Shown here: piece after piece, positions 1-10,836 of the stretch
How the letters are laid out: each line of letters opens with the position of its first letter
Position numbering within the stretch: position 1 is the first letter of the stretch
Source: Schistocerca nitens
Lineage: Eukaryota; Arthropoda; Insecta; Orthoptera; Acrididae
Reading direction: 5' to 3'
Length of the DNA stretch: 64,000 nucleotides
Assembly (NCBI RefSeq): GCF_023898315.1
Contig: NC_064616.1
Span: 289,691,205-289,755,204 of the forward strand
Made by a program: the position numbers and the translations under genes
Notes under the pieces: model-generated
Told to the model about the DNA's origin: nothing
Databases searched by the model: none
Seen by the model: the letters and a program-made list of their open reading frames with translations, nothing else

Positions 1-2
1 TG

Positions 3-734
3 CTTGGACAACAAAGTGGATACACAAAGCACCCATGTTTTATCTGCATGTGGGATAGTAGGGCAAAGCACGAACATTGGAAGCAGAAAACATGGTCTCC
101 AAGGGAACATATGGCTGCTGGTGAAGCAAACATCATTAATGAACCTCTGGTTAGTAGGGACAAGATTGTTCTTCCACCATTACATATTAAGTTAGGACTA
201 ATGAAGCAATTCACCAAAGCTTTAGACAGAAATGGTAATTGCTTCACATACATCTGCAATACGTTCCCTGGACTCGTTAGTGAAAAACTTAAGGCAGGAA
301 TATTTGATGGTCATCAAATTCGCAGGCTCATCAACGATACCAATTTTACAAGTGTCATGACTGTCACTGAAGCATCGGCCTGGAACAGTTTTGTCGCTGT
401 TGCAAAATGTTTTTTGGGCAATCATAAAGCTCCCAATTACGAGGAACTGGTCAAAAACATGCTCACTAACTTTCAAAACTTAGGAGCTAACATGAGCATA
501 AAATTGCACTTCCTTCACAGCCACTTGGATCGATTTCCTCGTAATCTAGGTGATTTCAGTGAGGAACAAGGAGAGTGGTTCCATCAAGATATGAAAGGAA
601 TAGAGGAAAGATATGAAGGAAGATGGGACAGGCATATGATGGCAGATTATTGCTGGAATCTGCAACGTGACTGTTCTGAAGAGACCTATAAAAGGAAAGC
701 GTGCAGGAAGCGGTTCGTCATGGACGGAAAATGA
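3..734 (+). CDS. Arthropod transposon-associated protein, C-terminal part, open at window edge
   Basis: The reading frame is open from base 3 and ends at a TGA at 732-734, so the protein starts upstream of the window; the first internal ATG is at 48. Near the start is a Cys-x2-Cys followed by His residues that could bind zinc. A middle block reads LPPLHIKLGLMKQF, and near the end come FSEEQGEWFHQDM, RYEGRW and MADYCW. I recall this signature from many multicopy, uncharacterised proteins in arthropod and cnidarian genomes, but I cannot name the superfamily. The frame has no internal stop over 730 bases, so this copy may be relatively young. The following non-coding sequence is cut by the LINE at 782-2217. 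A transposase is possible but unproven. Confidence 0.5.
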   Translation, partial: LGQQSGYTKHPCFICMWDSRAKHEHWKQKTWSPREHMAAGEANIINEPLVSRDKIVLPPLHIKLGLMKQFTKALDRNGNCFTYICNTFPGLVSEKLKAGIFDGHQIRRLINDTNFTSVMTVTEASAWNSFVAVAKCFLGNHKAPNYEELVKNMLTNFQNLGANMSIKLHFLHSHLDRFPRNLGDFSEEQGEWFHQDMKGIEERYEGRWDRHMMADYCWNLQRDCSEETYKRKACRKRFVMDGK

Positions 735-781
735 TATACTTATAGAGAAACTTTTCAATTATGTTTTATACGTGGACAAAT

Positions 782-2217
782 AGAACTACTGATGGCCTTG
801 GGAGAGCCAGTCATGACAAAACTCTACCATCTGGTGAGCAAGATGTATGAGACAGGCGAAATACCCACAGACTTCAAGAAGAATATAATAATTCCAATCC
901 CAAAGAAAGTAGGTGTTGACAGATGTGAAATTTACCGAACTGTCAGTTTAATAAGTCACAGCTGCAAAATACTAACGCAAATTCTTTACAGACAAATGGA
1001 AAAACTGGTAGAAGCGGACCTCGGGGAAGATCAGTTTGGATTCCGTAGAAATGTTGGAACACGTGAGGCAATACTAACCTTACGACTTATCTTTGAAGCT
1101 AGATTAAGAAAAGGCAAACCTACGTTTCTAGCATTTGTAGACTTAGAGAAAGCTTTTGACAACGTTAACTGGAATACTCTCTTTCAAATTCTGAAGGTGG
1201 CAGGGGTAAAATACAGGGAGCGAAAGGCTATTTACAATTTGTACAGAAACCAGATGGCAGTTATAAGAGTCGAGGGGCATGAAAGGGAAGCAGTGGTTGG
1301 GAAAGGAGTGAGACAGGGTTGTAGCCTCTCCCCGATGTTATTCAATCTGTATATTGAGCAAGCAGTAAAGGAAACAAAAGAAAAATTCGGAGTAGGTATT
1401 AAAATTCATGGAGAAGAAGTAAAAACTTTGAGGTTCGCCGATGATATTGTAATTCTGTCAGAGACAGCAAAGGACTTGGAAGAGCAGTTGAACGGAATGG
1501 ACAGTGTCTTGAAAGGAGGATATAAGATGAACATCAACAAAAGCAAAATGAGGATAATGGAATGTAGTCAAATTAAATCGGGTGATGCTGAGGGGATTAG
1601 ATTAGGAAATGAGGCACTTAAAGTAGTAAAGGAGTTTTGCTATTTAGGGAGTAAAATAACTGATGATGGTCGAAGTAGAGAGGATATAAAATGTAGACTG
1701 GCAATGGCAAGGAAATCGTTTCTGAAGAAGAGAAATTTGTTAACATCGAGTATAGATTTAAGTGTCAGGAAGTCGTTTCTGAAAGTATTTGTATGGAGTG
1801 TAGCCATGTATGGAAGTGAAACATGGACGATAACCAGTTTGGACAAGAAGAGAATAGAAGCTTTCGAAATGTGGTGCTACAGAAGAATGCTGAAGATAAG
1901 GTGGGTAGATCACGTAACTAATGAGGAGGTATTGAATAGGATTGGGGAGAAGAGAAGTTTGTGGCACAACTTGACTAGAAGAAGGGATCGGTTGGTAGGA
2001 CATGTTTTGAGGCATCAAGGGATCACAAATTTAGCATTGGAGGGCAGCGTGGAGGGTAAAAATCGTAGAGGGAGACCAAGAGATCAGTACACTAAGCAGA
2101 TTCAGAAGGATGTAGGTTGCAGTAGGTACTGGGAGATGAAGAAGCTTGCACAGGATAGAGTAGCATGGAGAGCTGCATCAAACCAGTCTCAGGACTGAAG
2201 ACCACAACAACAACAAT
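782..2217 (+). mobile_element. 5'-truncated non-LTR retrotransposon (LINE copy A)
   Basis: The insertion is flanked by a 10-bp TSD, GTGGACAAAT, at 772-781 and 2218-2227. The 3' end is a (CAA)n tail directly after the reverse transcriptase ORF. The endonuclease and any ORF1 are missing, so the copy is 5' truncated. The same 3' end occurs inverted at 11433 onward in a deleted relative. It splits the trailer of the preceding element. Confidence 0.9.
792..2198 (+). CDS. LINE reverse transcriptase, lacking the endonuclease
   Basis: A 468-residue uninterrupted ORF. It begins inside the RT domain just before the thumb-and-palm motifs: a degenerate YRPISL box (YRTVSLIS), QFGFRRN, FVDLEKAFDNV with the first catalytic Asp, VRQGCSLSPMLFNLY, and the catalytic FADD. 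The C-terminal third has the YGSETWT, FEMWCYRRMLKI and RRGRPRD blocks that I associate with the RTE-like LINE clade often auto-annotated as craniofacial development protein 2-like. The start codon is simply the first ATG after the truncation point; the natural ORF2 would begin far upstream with an apurinic endonuclease. No stops are present, so the insertion is young or was recently active in trans. It cannot move by itself without its endonuclease. Confidence 0.85.
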   Translation: MALGEPVMTKLYHLVSKMYETGEIPTDFKKNIIIPIPKKVGVDRCEIYRTVSLISHSCKILTQILYRQMEKLVEADLGEDQFGFRRNVGTREAILTLRLIFEARLRKGKPTFLAFVDLEKAFDNVNWNTLFQILKVAGVKYRERKAIYNLYRNQMAVIRVEGHEREAVVGKGVRQGCSLSPMLFNLYIEQAVKETKEKFGVGIKIHGEEVKTLRFADDIVILSETAKDLEEQLNGMDSVLKGGYKMNINKSKMRIMECSQIKSGDAEGIRLGNEALKVVKEFCYLGSKITDDGRSREDIKCRLAMARKSFLKKRNLLTSSIDLSVRKSFLKVFVWSVAMYGSETWTITSLDKKRIEAFEMWCYRRMLKIRWVDHVTNEEVLNRIGEKRSLWHNLTRRRDRLVGHVLRHQGITNLALEGSVEGKNRRGRPRDQYTKQIQKDVGCSRYWEMKKLAQDRVAWRAASNQSQD

Positions 2218-2443
2218 GTGGACAAATGCCTATCAGGTTTTCATAGAAGCTATTTATAAAGATTATTTTCTTTTTTCATTGTAGTTTGTAGCGCTCGAGT
2301 TCAGTATTAGCAATTTTTTCTAATTTTTTGAATAAATCATGCATTATCTCAAAAACTAGAGCCAAACTGCATAAATGGTTGCTATATTCGTCCTCAGCAC
2401 CACTAACCCATCCTAAAGCCACTCAAATATCCTTGGCAAGAAA

Positions 2444-3395
2444 ATGAGTGTTGACCAGTGTTATTTATCACCAACAGAAAAAAAAAAAAAACAATTAGTA
2501 GACTTGTTGGTAAAATATAAGGAAGTTTTCTCCGATAAACCTGCTCGTATAGCAGGGTATGAATGCAAACTTAAGATTAAAGATAATAAGCCTTTCTTTA
2601 AGAAACCGTATCCCATAGCTGTAGCCATTAAACCAGCTGTAGCTCTCAAACTTAAAAAGATGATAGATCAGGACATTATTGAAAGATCTCAAAGCCAATA
2701 TAATAACCCGATTTTAGTGGTAAAAAAGGCAGACAGCAGTGTGAGATTAGTTTTAGATGCACGGACACTGAATCGAGTGACTGAAATGGAACGAGATCAT
2801 CCCTTACCTAGGGAAGAAGTCTTGGCCAGATTAAAAGGGGGGAAGTACACCAGTAAAATGGATTTAACTGCTGGATATTGGCAAGTAAAACTCCATCCAG
2901 ATTCTAGGCCATATACTGCATTTTTATTTGAGGGCAGGTCATTCCAATTCAAAGTTTTACCATTTGGTCTTAACGTATCGCTATCGGTATTTATGAGGGC
3001 ATTGGATTTAGCTCTTGGAGATGAGTTAATGCAGAAAATCATACTATATGTGGATGATTTGTTAGTAATTTCTGATAATTGGGAAGAACACAGAGAATTA
3101 TTGGAAAAGGTATTTGATAAGTTTAAACAAAAAGGAATAACACTTAAGTTAGCTAAATCTACATTTGGTAGCAAGGAGGTTAAATTTCTAGGTCATATAA
3201 TTGATGATAAGGCGATTAGACCTGACCTGAGTAGAGTAGAGGCTATAGTGCGATGTCCCTATCCACAAGATAAAAAACAATTAAAATCCTTTCTAGGAAT
3301 GGTAAATTTTTTAGAAAGTTCATGTCAGGAGACTGTACAATTAACCCATGTATTACAATTTTGCCCCCGGCGTAAGAGTGATAAAGAGAAGGAAG
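2444..3395 (+). pseudogene. pol: Ty3/gypsy pol: reverse transcriptase segment
   Basis: The frame contains a gypsy-type RT: an N-terminal linker ending near residue 60, VRLVLDARTLN, KMDLTAGYWQVKLH with the first catalytic Asp, FQFKVLPFGL, and the active site YVDD at about residue 205. It is followed by FLGHIID and the tether toward RNase H. A run of 13 A near the ORF start may be a polymerase slip. The ORF continues artificially to 3496 because a SINE is inserted at 3409. No gag or protease is found upstream: the sequence before 2444 is unrelated, so the element is 5' truncated. Strand and order match the RNase H and integrase remnants that follow. Confidence 0.9.
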
Positions 3396-3408
3396 CTATT
3401 GACAATAT

Positions 3409-3633
3409 ACCGAGCGAGGTGGCGCAGTGGTTAGCACACTGGACTCGCATTCGGGAGGACGACGGTTCAATCCCGCATCCGGCCATCCTGATTTAGGTTT
3501 TCCGTGATTTCCCTAGATTGCTCCAGGCTTGAGAACTGGTTCCTCTAAAAGGGCATGGCCGACTTCCTTCCCTAATCTGATGAGACTGATGGCCTCGCTG
3601 TTTGGTCTCTTTCTCCCAAACAGCCCCCCCCCC
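3409..3633 (+). mobile_element. tRNA-derived SINE with a poly(C) tail
   Basis: Flanked by a perfect 13-bp TSD, CTATTGACAATAT, at 3396-3408 and 3634-3646. The head resembles a tRNA, with an A box around GTGGCGCAGTGGTTAG and a B box GGTTCAATCC. The body runs to a run of about 11 C instead of the usual A-rich tail. The insertion cuts the gypsy pol frame between RT and RNase H and so postdates it. Confidence 0.9.
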
Positions 3634-3646
3634 CTATTGACAATAT

Positions 3647-4070
3647 CACAAAAAATGTAGTATTTTCAGGGTTACTGTACCACCCAGATTTTAATGAAGA
3701 ATTTAAAATGACTACAGATGCCTCGAATTACAGGATAGCGTGTGAGGTTTTTCAAGGAGATTTTGGGAAGGATTCAAAGGATCACTGTAGTATAGCGTTC
3801 GCTAGTTGCACACTGAATGAGCAAGAACGAAACTACAGCGTAACAGAAAAGGAAGCCTTAGCCGTTGTGTGGAGTTTCTAAAGGATTAGATATTTATTAG
3901 CAGGAAATAAAACCATAATATATACGGATCATCAGGCACTTACATTCCTGATGAAAAGTAAATTATTACATCAACAACTAATGAGGTGGACGTTAGCCCT
4001 AAAAGAATTTAATTTCAAAGTAGTATATATATAAAGTTCACAGAATACAGTATCTGATGCTTTGTCAAGA
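3647..4070 (+). pseudogene. pol: Ty3/gypsy pol: RNase H segment
   Basis: Translation after the SINE resumes with a gypsy RNase H: KMTTDASNY (catalytic Asp), a fragment of the FASCTLNEQERNYSVTEKE block with the catalytic Glu, ALAVVWSF, and IIYTDHQALTFL. In-frame stops lie near 3880 and 4034, so this part is dead. It joins directly to the integrase segment, which starts with the typical DALSR tether motif. Confidence 0.85.
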
Positions 4071-5386
4071 CTGCTGGTAGGAACTGGAGAGTATCCAGAA
4101 AGGATCTATTTCCTTAAACAAGAGTACAATAATAAAGGGATTAAAAAGTTAGTTAAGCGAATAATGGAGGAACAAGAATTAGATGAGAATTTAAAAGCAG
4201 TAATGCAAGCTTTAAGAAATCATTCTCTGTTATCTGGTAAGCAACGTTACTGGTTACTTTGTAATGAGATCTTGTATTGGAGTAGTGATAAGGAACAAGT
4301 TAGATGGAGGATTTGTACATCCTCTCACGTAACTGAACAACTTATTGAATACATACACCAAGGTTACGGACACTGTGGTATTAGAAAATGTCTGATGCAT
4401 ATGATCAGACAATATTATTTTAGGAATATGGGAAGAATAACAAGAAAAATAATCTGTGTATGCAAGCTATGGCAAAAGGTGAAAGGAACGGCACCAGCCT
4501 TACATTACTGTATGTACCCTATAGTATGTACCCTATAATTCCAGATAGGTTACTAGACCTCGTAGCTGTGGATCTCCTAGGACCCCTTCCAACTGGAAAA
4601 GGAAAACAGAGATATAATTTTGTGATGGTTGATTGTTGGTCAAAATACGTTCGGTTATATCCACTTCACACAGCAAATGCACGTAACTTGAATAGATGCA
4701 TTGAAAGAGATTATGTAGTAAAAGTGGGTGTTCCGAAGAGAATATTGTCAGATAATGAGAGTCAGTTTACAAGTAAAATCTTGAGAACAGTTATGGAGAA
4801 ACTTAATATTCTCCACATTAGAACTTCAAAATATTACCCCCGAAGTAACCTGGCAGGGAGGGTAATCCAAGAAATCATATGACTTTATAGAGTGCAGTGT
4901 GCACATAAACATTCAAAGTGGCCTGAGATACTAACTGAATTAGAATTATTGTTAAATGAGTTGCCTCATAGTAGTACAGGTGTAGTGCCCTTGGAAGTGA
5001 TGAAAAAGGAGGTGTTAGGAGAACCATTATTACATCTTTTACCATGGCCTGAAAATAACAGCCCCCCCCCCCTGTAGATATGAATCAATATAACATGAGG
5101 AAAAAACTCGAAGGCAGTGCAGAAAAAAAGACTACAGCGGTATAATCAGGATGCAAAAGTACCCCAGATTAATAAGGGAGAAAAGGTTATGGTTAAGGCA
5201 CATATTAAGAGTTCCAAGAGTAATAAACAAATTGCAAAATTTTCTCATATTTATCAGGGTCCATGGGAGGTTATAGATAGTCCCCACCCCAAAGTATTAC
5301 ATTTATACGACCCCATAAGTAAGAAAGAGAAGAGGACTTATAACGTGACACAAGTTAGAAAATATTGGGAGATTAGAGAACAATAA
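4062..5386 (+). pseudogene. pol: Ty3/gypsy pol: integrase segment
   Basis: Three overlapping frames cover an integrase. The N-terminal HHCC finger is damaged: the His pair is visible in HQGYGHCG, but the second Cys pair reads CVCKLW. The core has VAVDLLGPLP and a second Asp in LSDNESQF; the region of the third acidic residue (RVIQEI) is altered. A run of C at 5061-5072 ends one frame. The C-terminal module YQGPWEVI and VRKYWEI is intact from 5117 to the stop at 5386. Stops and frameshifts rule out activity. Followed by a putative polypurine tract and LTR. Confidence 0.85.
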
Positions 5387-5722
5387 CCTCAGGAGTTACA
5401 CTGATTTTTAGTTGATGCAGTGATCACAGGGTTCAAGCTGTGACAGTGGTTATTTTACGACAATCTTCCTCATTTTCTATCTTATTCAAATGATCTAAGA
5501 ATAATGCAGATAGTTTCGATGCCCACTGTAATCAATTTGAGGATGAAATCTAGAGAAAGACCATTACAATAATCAAAGTTTACAGTACATAGATTATTTA
5601 TCTATAAATTGCATTTAATAATTACATATTTCTGTTGAAAGGAAAGATTATTTCTATGTTTTATGAACCAAATAGAATGCAGTAAGGGTGGGTTTATATT
5701 GTCGTTTGTAGGGGAGGTATAA
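5387..5722 (+). other. Gypsy 3' non-coding region with polypurine tract
   Basis: No coding region seen. At the end is a purine run GTAGGGGAGGT (5708-5718) just before a TGTGACAC start. This is where a polypurine tract would lie upstream of a 3' LTR. Confidence 0.4.
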
Positions 5723-5776
5723 TGTGACACATTAAACACACACAACACATTACACTTACACACACAGACACACACA

Positions 5777-5816
<40 letters not shown>

Positions 5817-7601
5817 TACTAACTCGCCTAAGGAAGGGTTAAGTTAATAGGGATTCATCATTTTAAGAGGATTGAATATCTTATCCTATGTACGAGAAGG
5901 TAAAAAGTGTCAAGCAAAGAGGTTCTTGATAAATAATAATATACGAGAGAGAGCGAGAGAAAAGGAATGGATACCTCGGGATAACAGACAGAAATAAAAT
6001 CTATTAAAGGATAAGCAGTAGATAGAAGTTAACCATCCAGAATGCAAAAACTAAATGACGAGTGAACTTTAATGAAGCATTAATGATATTACAGAGGGTG
6101 TAGGAGAGTGATTATAATAATTTGAAGTTGCAGACTTGTGGTGTTTTAATTAGAAGGAAACATGGGTTTTCCTAGCCTCACTTTAGTGTAATCCTTTCTC
6201 TTGGTACATAGTACCCAGGTATTGCTATGAAGCTTTTCTGCAATGGCAAACACATATAGAGGAAATTGTTTTGTCATTGAGACTAAGGTTTGTTCCGGGA
6301 ATGACTTGTAAGTATACTCTGGGATGACACCTAACTGGAATATGGTGATCATTGGGGCCATGGGCACCTGTTTAGGGAACAGGGCAGTAATCAACTCCAG
6401 TTAGCAAAAAGAAACCCATCAGAGCAATTGGAAGTAGGAGGATGTTAAGATGGTTGTATATACTTAATGGACTTAAAGTTTGACTCTGACAACTAGTGAG
6501 AGCATTCTCAAATGGTAGTTTGTAAAGTTCATATAGGGAGTGTGATAAGACACATTATTCAAACCCTTGGGATAAAACCAGTAAACTTGTATTAATTTAC
6601 AATATTAAAGAAACTGTAAAGAGTTCGTATCCATAGAGGATCAGATACCCCATCTCTCCAAAATGTATCACAATATATATTTATAAATCAAGATAAAATT
6701 ATCAAAAACTTAAACATTAATCGGTAGAAATAAATAACGTGGAACCACAGTAAAATTTCATTAATAGAAGGTATTTTGGTAGTAACTAATGATTACGATA
6801 TTATGAAAGAATAAATATCATGAAAAGTTACTGAAAATCTGATCTGTAAGTAATTAATAGAGTTCCGATAGATAAGACGGATCTATATAATATAAGTGGA
6901 TAAACTACTTGTATTAAACAAAAAAGATAAAACGCTGTAATCTGTTATAAAATAATGTTGTTTTTAAGAGTAATCACCATAATGGATGACAATTAAATTT
7001 AAGAGTTTAAAAACTTAGAATGACTTTTAGTCTAACTATTTAGTACTAAAATGACTGACAAGGAACTTACCTAAAGGAGACTACTATGTAGTCTGAAACA
7101 TTTTCTTCAAATATTCTTAAAAGGAGTAATATGAACGATTCCTATGAATGTCTGGTAGGGAATGGTACAAAAAAAGGATAGATGTACATATATATGAAAA
7201 CTAAAATGATGTTTATAGTCAATATTGAAAGGTTTAAGAGGACTAAAGGAAAAGATGTTAATAAACTTTGGAGAAGAAAAACTTGAGTGTATACAAAAAT
7301 GAACTGGAACAATTAATTATAAAGTAAATGAATTATATCTAATTACCGCTTAAGTGATGCCAGGTAAGAAATGTTAATATATATATTTATTTATTTGTAG
7401 TATGTTAAGTGGCCCATTGAAACGTTATGCTAACCATTATTAAAATATGTTGTATGTTTTTTTTTTTTATAAAAATGAAAAGGGAGTTCAATTTTGAAGG
7501 TGGAATGATAAAGTTTGTAATTGATTGTCAATTGGTTACCAACTGTTAAATAAACTTTGAGTTGGAAGTTAAAACAGTCAGTTGACTCTGTTGCTACGAC
7601 A
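5723..7601 (+). repeat. Putative 3' LTR of the gypsy element
   Basis: The block starts TGTGACAC after a purine tract and could end CTACGACA, giving TG...CA termini. Late in it are TATAAAAA (about 7468) and AATAAA (about 7548), spaced like a promoter and poly(A) signal. It is long and includes a CA microsatellite. There is no 5' LTR in the window to align with, so the boundaries are inferred. No ORF in it resembles a gene. Confidence 0.35.
5728..5813. repeat. (CA)n microsatellite
   Basis: About 85 bases of ACAC repeats with a few interruptions (CAGACA, CACTTA). Confidence 0.95.
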
Positions 7602-8369
7602 TACATTGTAAATATTACTTATGTGTGAAATTTGCAAATTTTATTAAAATTCAGACTTCTTGAAGAGATTCTGGCAGAATTTTATCAGGAGTGTGGACGA
7701 TCTTCAATAATTAACTAGTTTAAAGCTTTATTAATGAGAAGTCCACACGTATTGACATTTTGAAAATAATCGATACTGTGAAGTGTATGAAAATTCTGTT
7801 TTAAAACTTTATCGGCAATTGTGGTCAAGAAGATTGGTTTTAAAGTGGAATATTTTGTTAAATGAGAACAAGATTGATTCTTTAGTGACATTAATGAATT
7901 ATTTAAGGAAAAATTAGGAGAATTTCAATTTATACTGTCAAAGATATCAAGGAGGGTCAGACCGTACAACGGACATATAAAAACTCTGTGGCTTTGTTGA
8001 ACTGTCCAAAAATTTTAATGAAAAATCTTTTGTACAACAGGGACTGATGAATTTTGCTGTGTCTATCCTTATCTTCTAGGTTGAATGTGCTACAGCTTAA
8101 TGTTTTCTTTATGGATTTTTAAAGTAACTGGGAAAAGAACTTATAATTTGATCTGTGGTGGACCGTTGGTACTGGGTACATGGTTAGGCTATTGTGAAGC
8201 CTGTTGGTTTGCAGATTGCCTTTCTTTCCCCTGCTGCAGACATTGTTGCTGAGTTGCTTCAACAGGATCGGCAGTTCAGCACATGATGCTGCTGTCACCT
8301 GTGTGGGTTTATATGATAATAAGATACTGCTCATAATGTTCTTGCTGGTCTGTGTAAGTTTTAATTAGT
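7602..8369. other. AT-rich non-coding DNA, no gene seen
   Basis: No ORF with family similarity, no tRNA boxes and no terminal repeats recognised. It borders the long diverged repeat that starts near 8370. Confidence 0.5.
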
Positions 8370-8960
8370 GTCACCATGATAGTAATAGCAAAACAATACC
8401 AGTTTCAAAACCAGCTTAATTTGGTACCACTGTCCTATGATACCCGTTATTATTGGTAGATTAGTATAACAAAATTATTACTCATCTAACCTACTTTTCA
8501 GTTACACTGTTACATTTGTATAGGTCTCAACTGTCTCATGTTTGCAGACTGTGTCAGACAGTAATCACTATGTTATAAAACAGTTAACATGAACATTGCA
8601 TGCATTTTATTATCTTTCGAGCTCACTCTACATGACAGTTGACAAACATTAGGATCAGACGTAAGTGTCAGTGTGTGTGAACCACAAGCATTAGTGTCCT
8701 CCAATTCCTCTTGCGTGCTCAGTGAAGGACATTTTTTTTTTTTTGTATTGTCTGTTGATGCAATATTAATCCTTCATTGTGTAAACTAACCATTTTCTTT
8801 TGTTAGAAACATAAGGCATTAAAACTTACTATTTTATATTAGGTTTCTTTTGTACTAAGAATAATAGATTGTCATTGTAATTCTAAGTTGACAGACACTA
8901 GCACTTGTGTCAAAGTAAGCTGAGATCTTTTTACTTCCTCTTTTGCTTTGCCTTCTGCCT
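8370..8960. repeat. Old long repeat, unit 1
   Basis: Colinear with 62640-63240 over several hundred bases at low identity. Shared words include CTTAATTTGGTACCA, CAGACTGTGT, CATCTAACCTAC, ACAGTTAA and TGTAATTCTA in the same order. The order and spacing make chance unlikely. It may be a decayed element or a segmental duplication. Confidence 0.6.
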
Positions 8961-9366
8961 CCTGAAAATCATTTTATTTTCATTTTCGCCTGATTACCAT
9001 TAACATACATGAGTATAATCTGCATTTCTATAAAAGAGAAAGGTTGGCCCTTAGTCTTAAAGAATATACCACCAGGTCTAATTTTGTGCTTAGTTTTATA
9101 CATTTAATTAATTTCCTAATTTATTTTAACTATTCCTGGCTAATACTTTTGTGATAGGGTGAAATCAATAATTGTTTTGTGACTTAAATTTTATTGTTAA
9201 CTTATAACCAAATATAAATTCTGTAATAATTATAAACATTTGGAAGAACTATTACTAAGATTCCTAAAGTATTTATTTGGGTCTATTTGAAAATATATTA
9301 GCAAAGCCAGCCCTTAATTAATTCCAAAGTAATTACCAGGTTTGCCAAAAATATAGTTCGTATAAC

Positions 9367-9785
9367 TATGAGGGTAACCCCAAAAGTAAGGTCTCCAATT
9401 TTTTTCTAAGTACATGGACCCGCTTATTTCTACAATGCTTTACATCAGTTTACAGCTTGAACATTGAGCTAATTTTTGACATGTTCACCATTTCTGTCGA
9501 TGCATTTTTGTAGATGCTGTGGCAGTTTTTGTATGCCCATGTCATACCAGCTTGCTGGCATGCTGTTCGGAAAGTTATGAACCTCTTCTTTCACTAAATT
9601 CCTTTCTGGCCAAATGTTCTTTTAACCTAGGGAACAGGTGATAGTCTCTGGTCCCAAGTCAGGACTATAATGTGCATGGGTGATTATGTTCCACTGAAAC
9701 TGTTGCAGGATAGCAACAGTTTGCTGAGTGATGCGTGGGTGAGTGTTGTCATGGAGAATGTGTATGCCTTTGCTTAACATTCCTC
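9367..9785 (-). pseudogene. mariner transposase, C-terminal fragment with one terminal repeat
   Basis: The left edge reads TATGAGGGTAACCCCAAAAG, like a mariner terminal inverted repeat next to a TA. The minus strand encodes the transposase end: a DNTHP-like second catalytic Asp box, a degraded SPDL region, NSMPASWYDMGIQKLPQ and a final RNG motif. The N-terminal two thirds and the other end are absent. The third catalytic region is damaged. Confidence 0.75.
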
Positions 9786-9808
9786 TTCTCCAGTTCTAAA
9801 TTGCTCAC

Positions 9809-10290
9809 GTGAGTTTTTTCAGAGTCTGTATGAGTAGTATGAGTAATATAAGTATGAAAGAAGACATTAGTAGGTTGGGAAATAGCATAAAGAAAATAGT
9901 ACATGATACTAAAGAGAAATTGACATTAATGAGTAGTAAATGTGTAGAAGAGAGAGAGAAACTTTGTGATGACTATAGTAGGAGGATGGAGGCTTCCGAG
10001 AAATTTTGTGCTGAAAGTTGGGGTAAACCTGGGAACCAAAGTGGCCAGATTAAAAATGATTTAGAAACGGAAGTAGAAACCAAGTGTGCAGTAGTGGTAG
10101 AGGAAAAACTGGTAAAAGTAAATGAAAATGTAGATTCAAAATTGACTGAAATGGAGATAAACATGGAAGAGGTATAAAACCTAAAGCACAGAGAAAGTGG
10201 CAGTGGGTCTAATTCTGACAGTAGTTGTAATGATGATAGCAATGATGAACCAGCAGTGATGAGCACAAGGTATTTGAATTTATCATTGAT
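9809..10290 (+). pseudogene. gag: Retrotransposon gag-like coiled-coil fragment
   Basis: The ORF 9809-10177 encodes a charged, Lys/Glu-rich helix-forming protein with heptad-like spacing. The same strand then continues with an acidic Ser/Asn/Asp-rich stretch after a stop. No zinc knuckle is visible. It is assigned to gag only because the retroviral-type protease follows directly on the same strand; alone it would be anonymous. Confidence 0.4.
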
Positions 10291-10302
10291 AATGATAGCA
10301 AT

Positions 10303-10836
10303 GTGTTAAGTAAAGAAATATTAAAGGAGGATAATGTTAGGCCTAATGAAGAGCCAGAGTTTAATGACAGTGGTAATTGGGAAGAGGACAATGCTATCTG
10401 TCATTTGACTGTGTCTGATAATTGTTTTGGTAAGAAGGATGATAGTTTTTCCTGGGAAAGGATTAATGAGGATTTGTTGTATGAAGATCACATGGTAAGT
10501 AAAAGGGAAGTGTGGCACCCTGTAATAAAAGTGTGGCACCCTGTAATAACAGCATGTGTACAAGGTGTACATGTTAAGTGTTTACTGGACAGTGGTAGTG
10601 ATTTGAATGGCATTTCACAGGCATTTTTTGAGTCTATTAAGAACACGGAGGGTATAGTAGTGATGCATGTTTCTGGAATAAAAATTATTTATGCTACTGG
10701 TAACCTATCATTGAGTGTGAAACAAGAGTTACTATTAACTGTGGAATTGGCAGCACAGCTGTTGGGGTGCAATTTCTTGGTGATTCAAAATCTCAGCATT
10801 GATGTAATATTTGGGACTAATTTCTTGTGCAAATAG
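10303..10836 (+). pseudogene. pol: Ty3/gypsy aspartic protease fragment
   Basis: The second half of this 177-residue ORF is a retropepsin-like domain: HVKCLLDSGSDLNGIS contains the catalytic DSG triad, and the C-terminal SIDVIFGTNFL matches the conserved (D)VI(L/F)G(x)(D/N)FL strand that precedes RT in gypsy pol. The N-terminal half is an acidic linker with a duplicated VWHPVI. The frame stops right after the protease and no RT follows, so the element was cut here. It may belong to the same family as the pol at 2444-5386, which lacks gag and protease, but they share no overlap to test this. Confidence 0.7.

Noticed and set aside
5602..5811. Minus-strand Cys/Val repeat ORF
   Set aside because: Translation of the (CA)n microsatellite.
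6146..6394. 82-codon minus-strand ORF in the putative LTR
   Set aside because: No family similarity, no codon pattern distinct from the surroundings, and it lies in a probable LTR.
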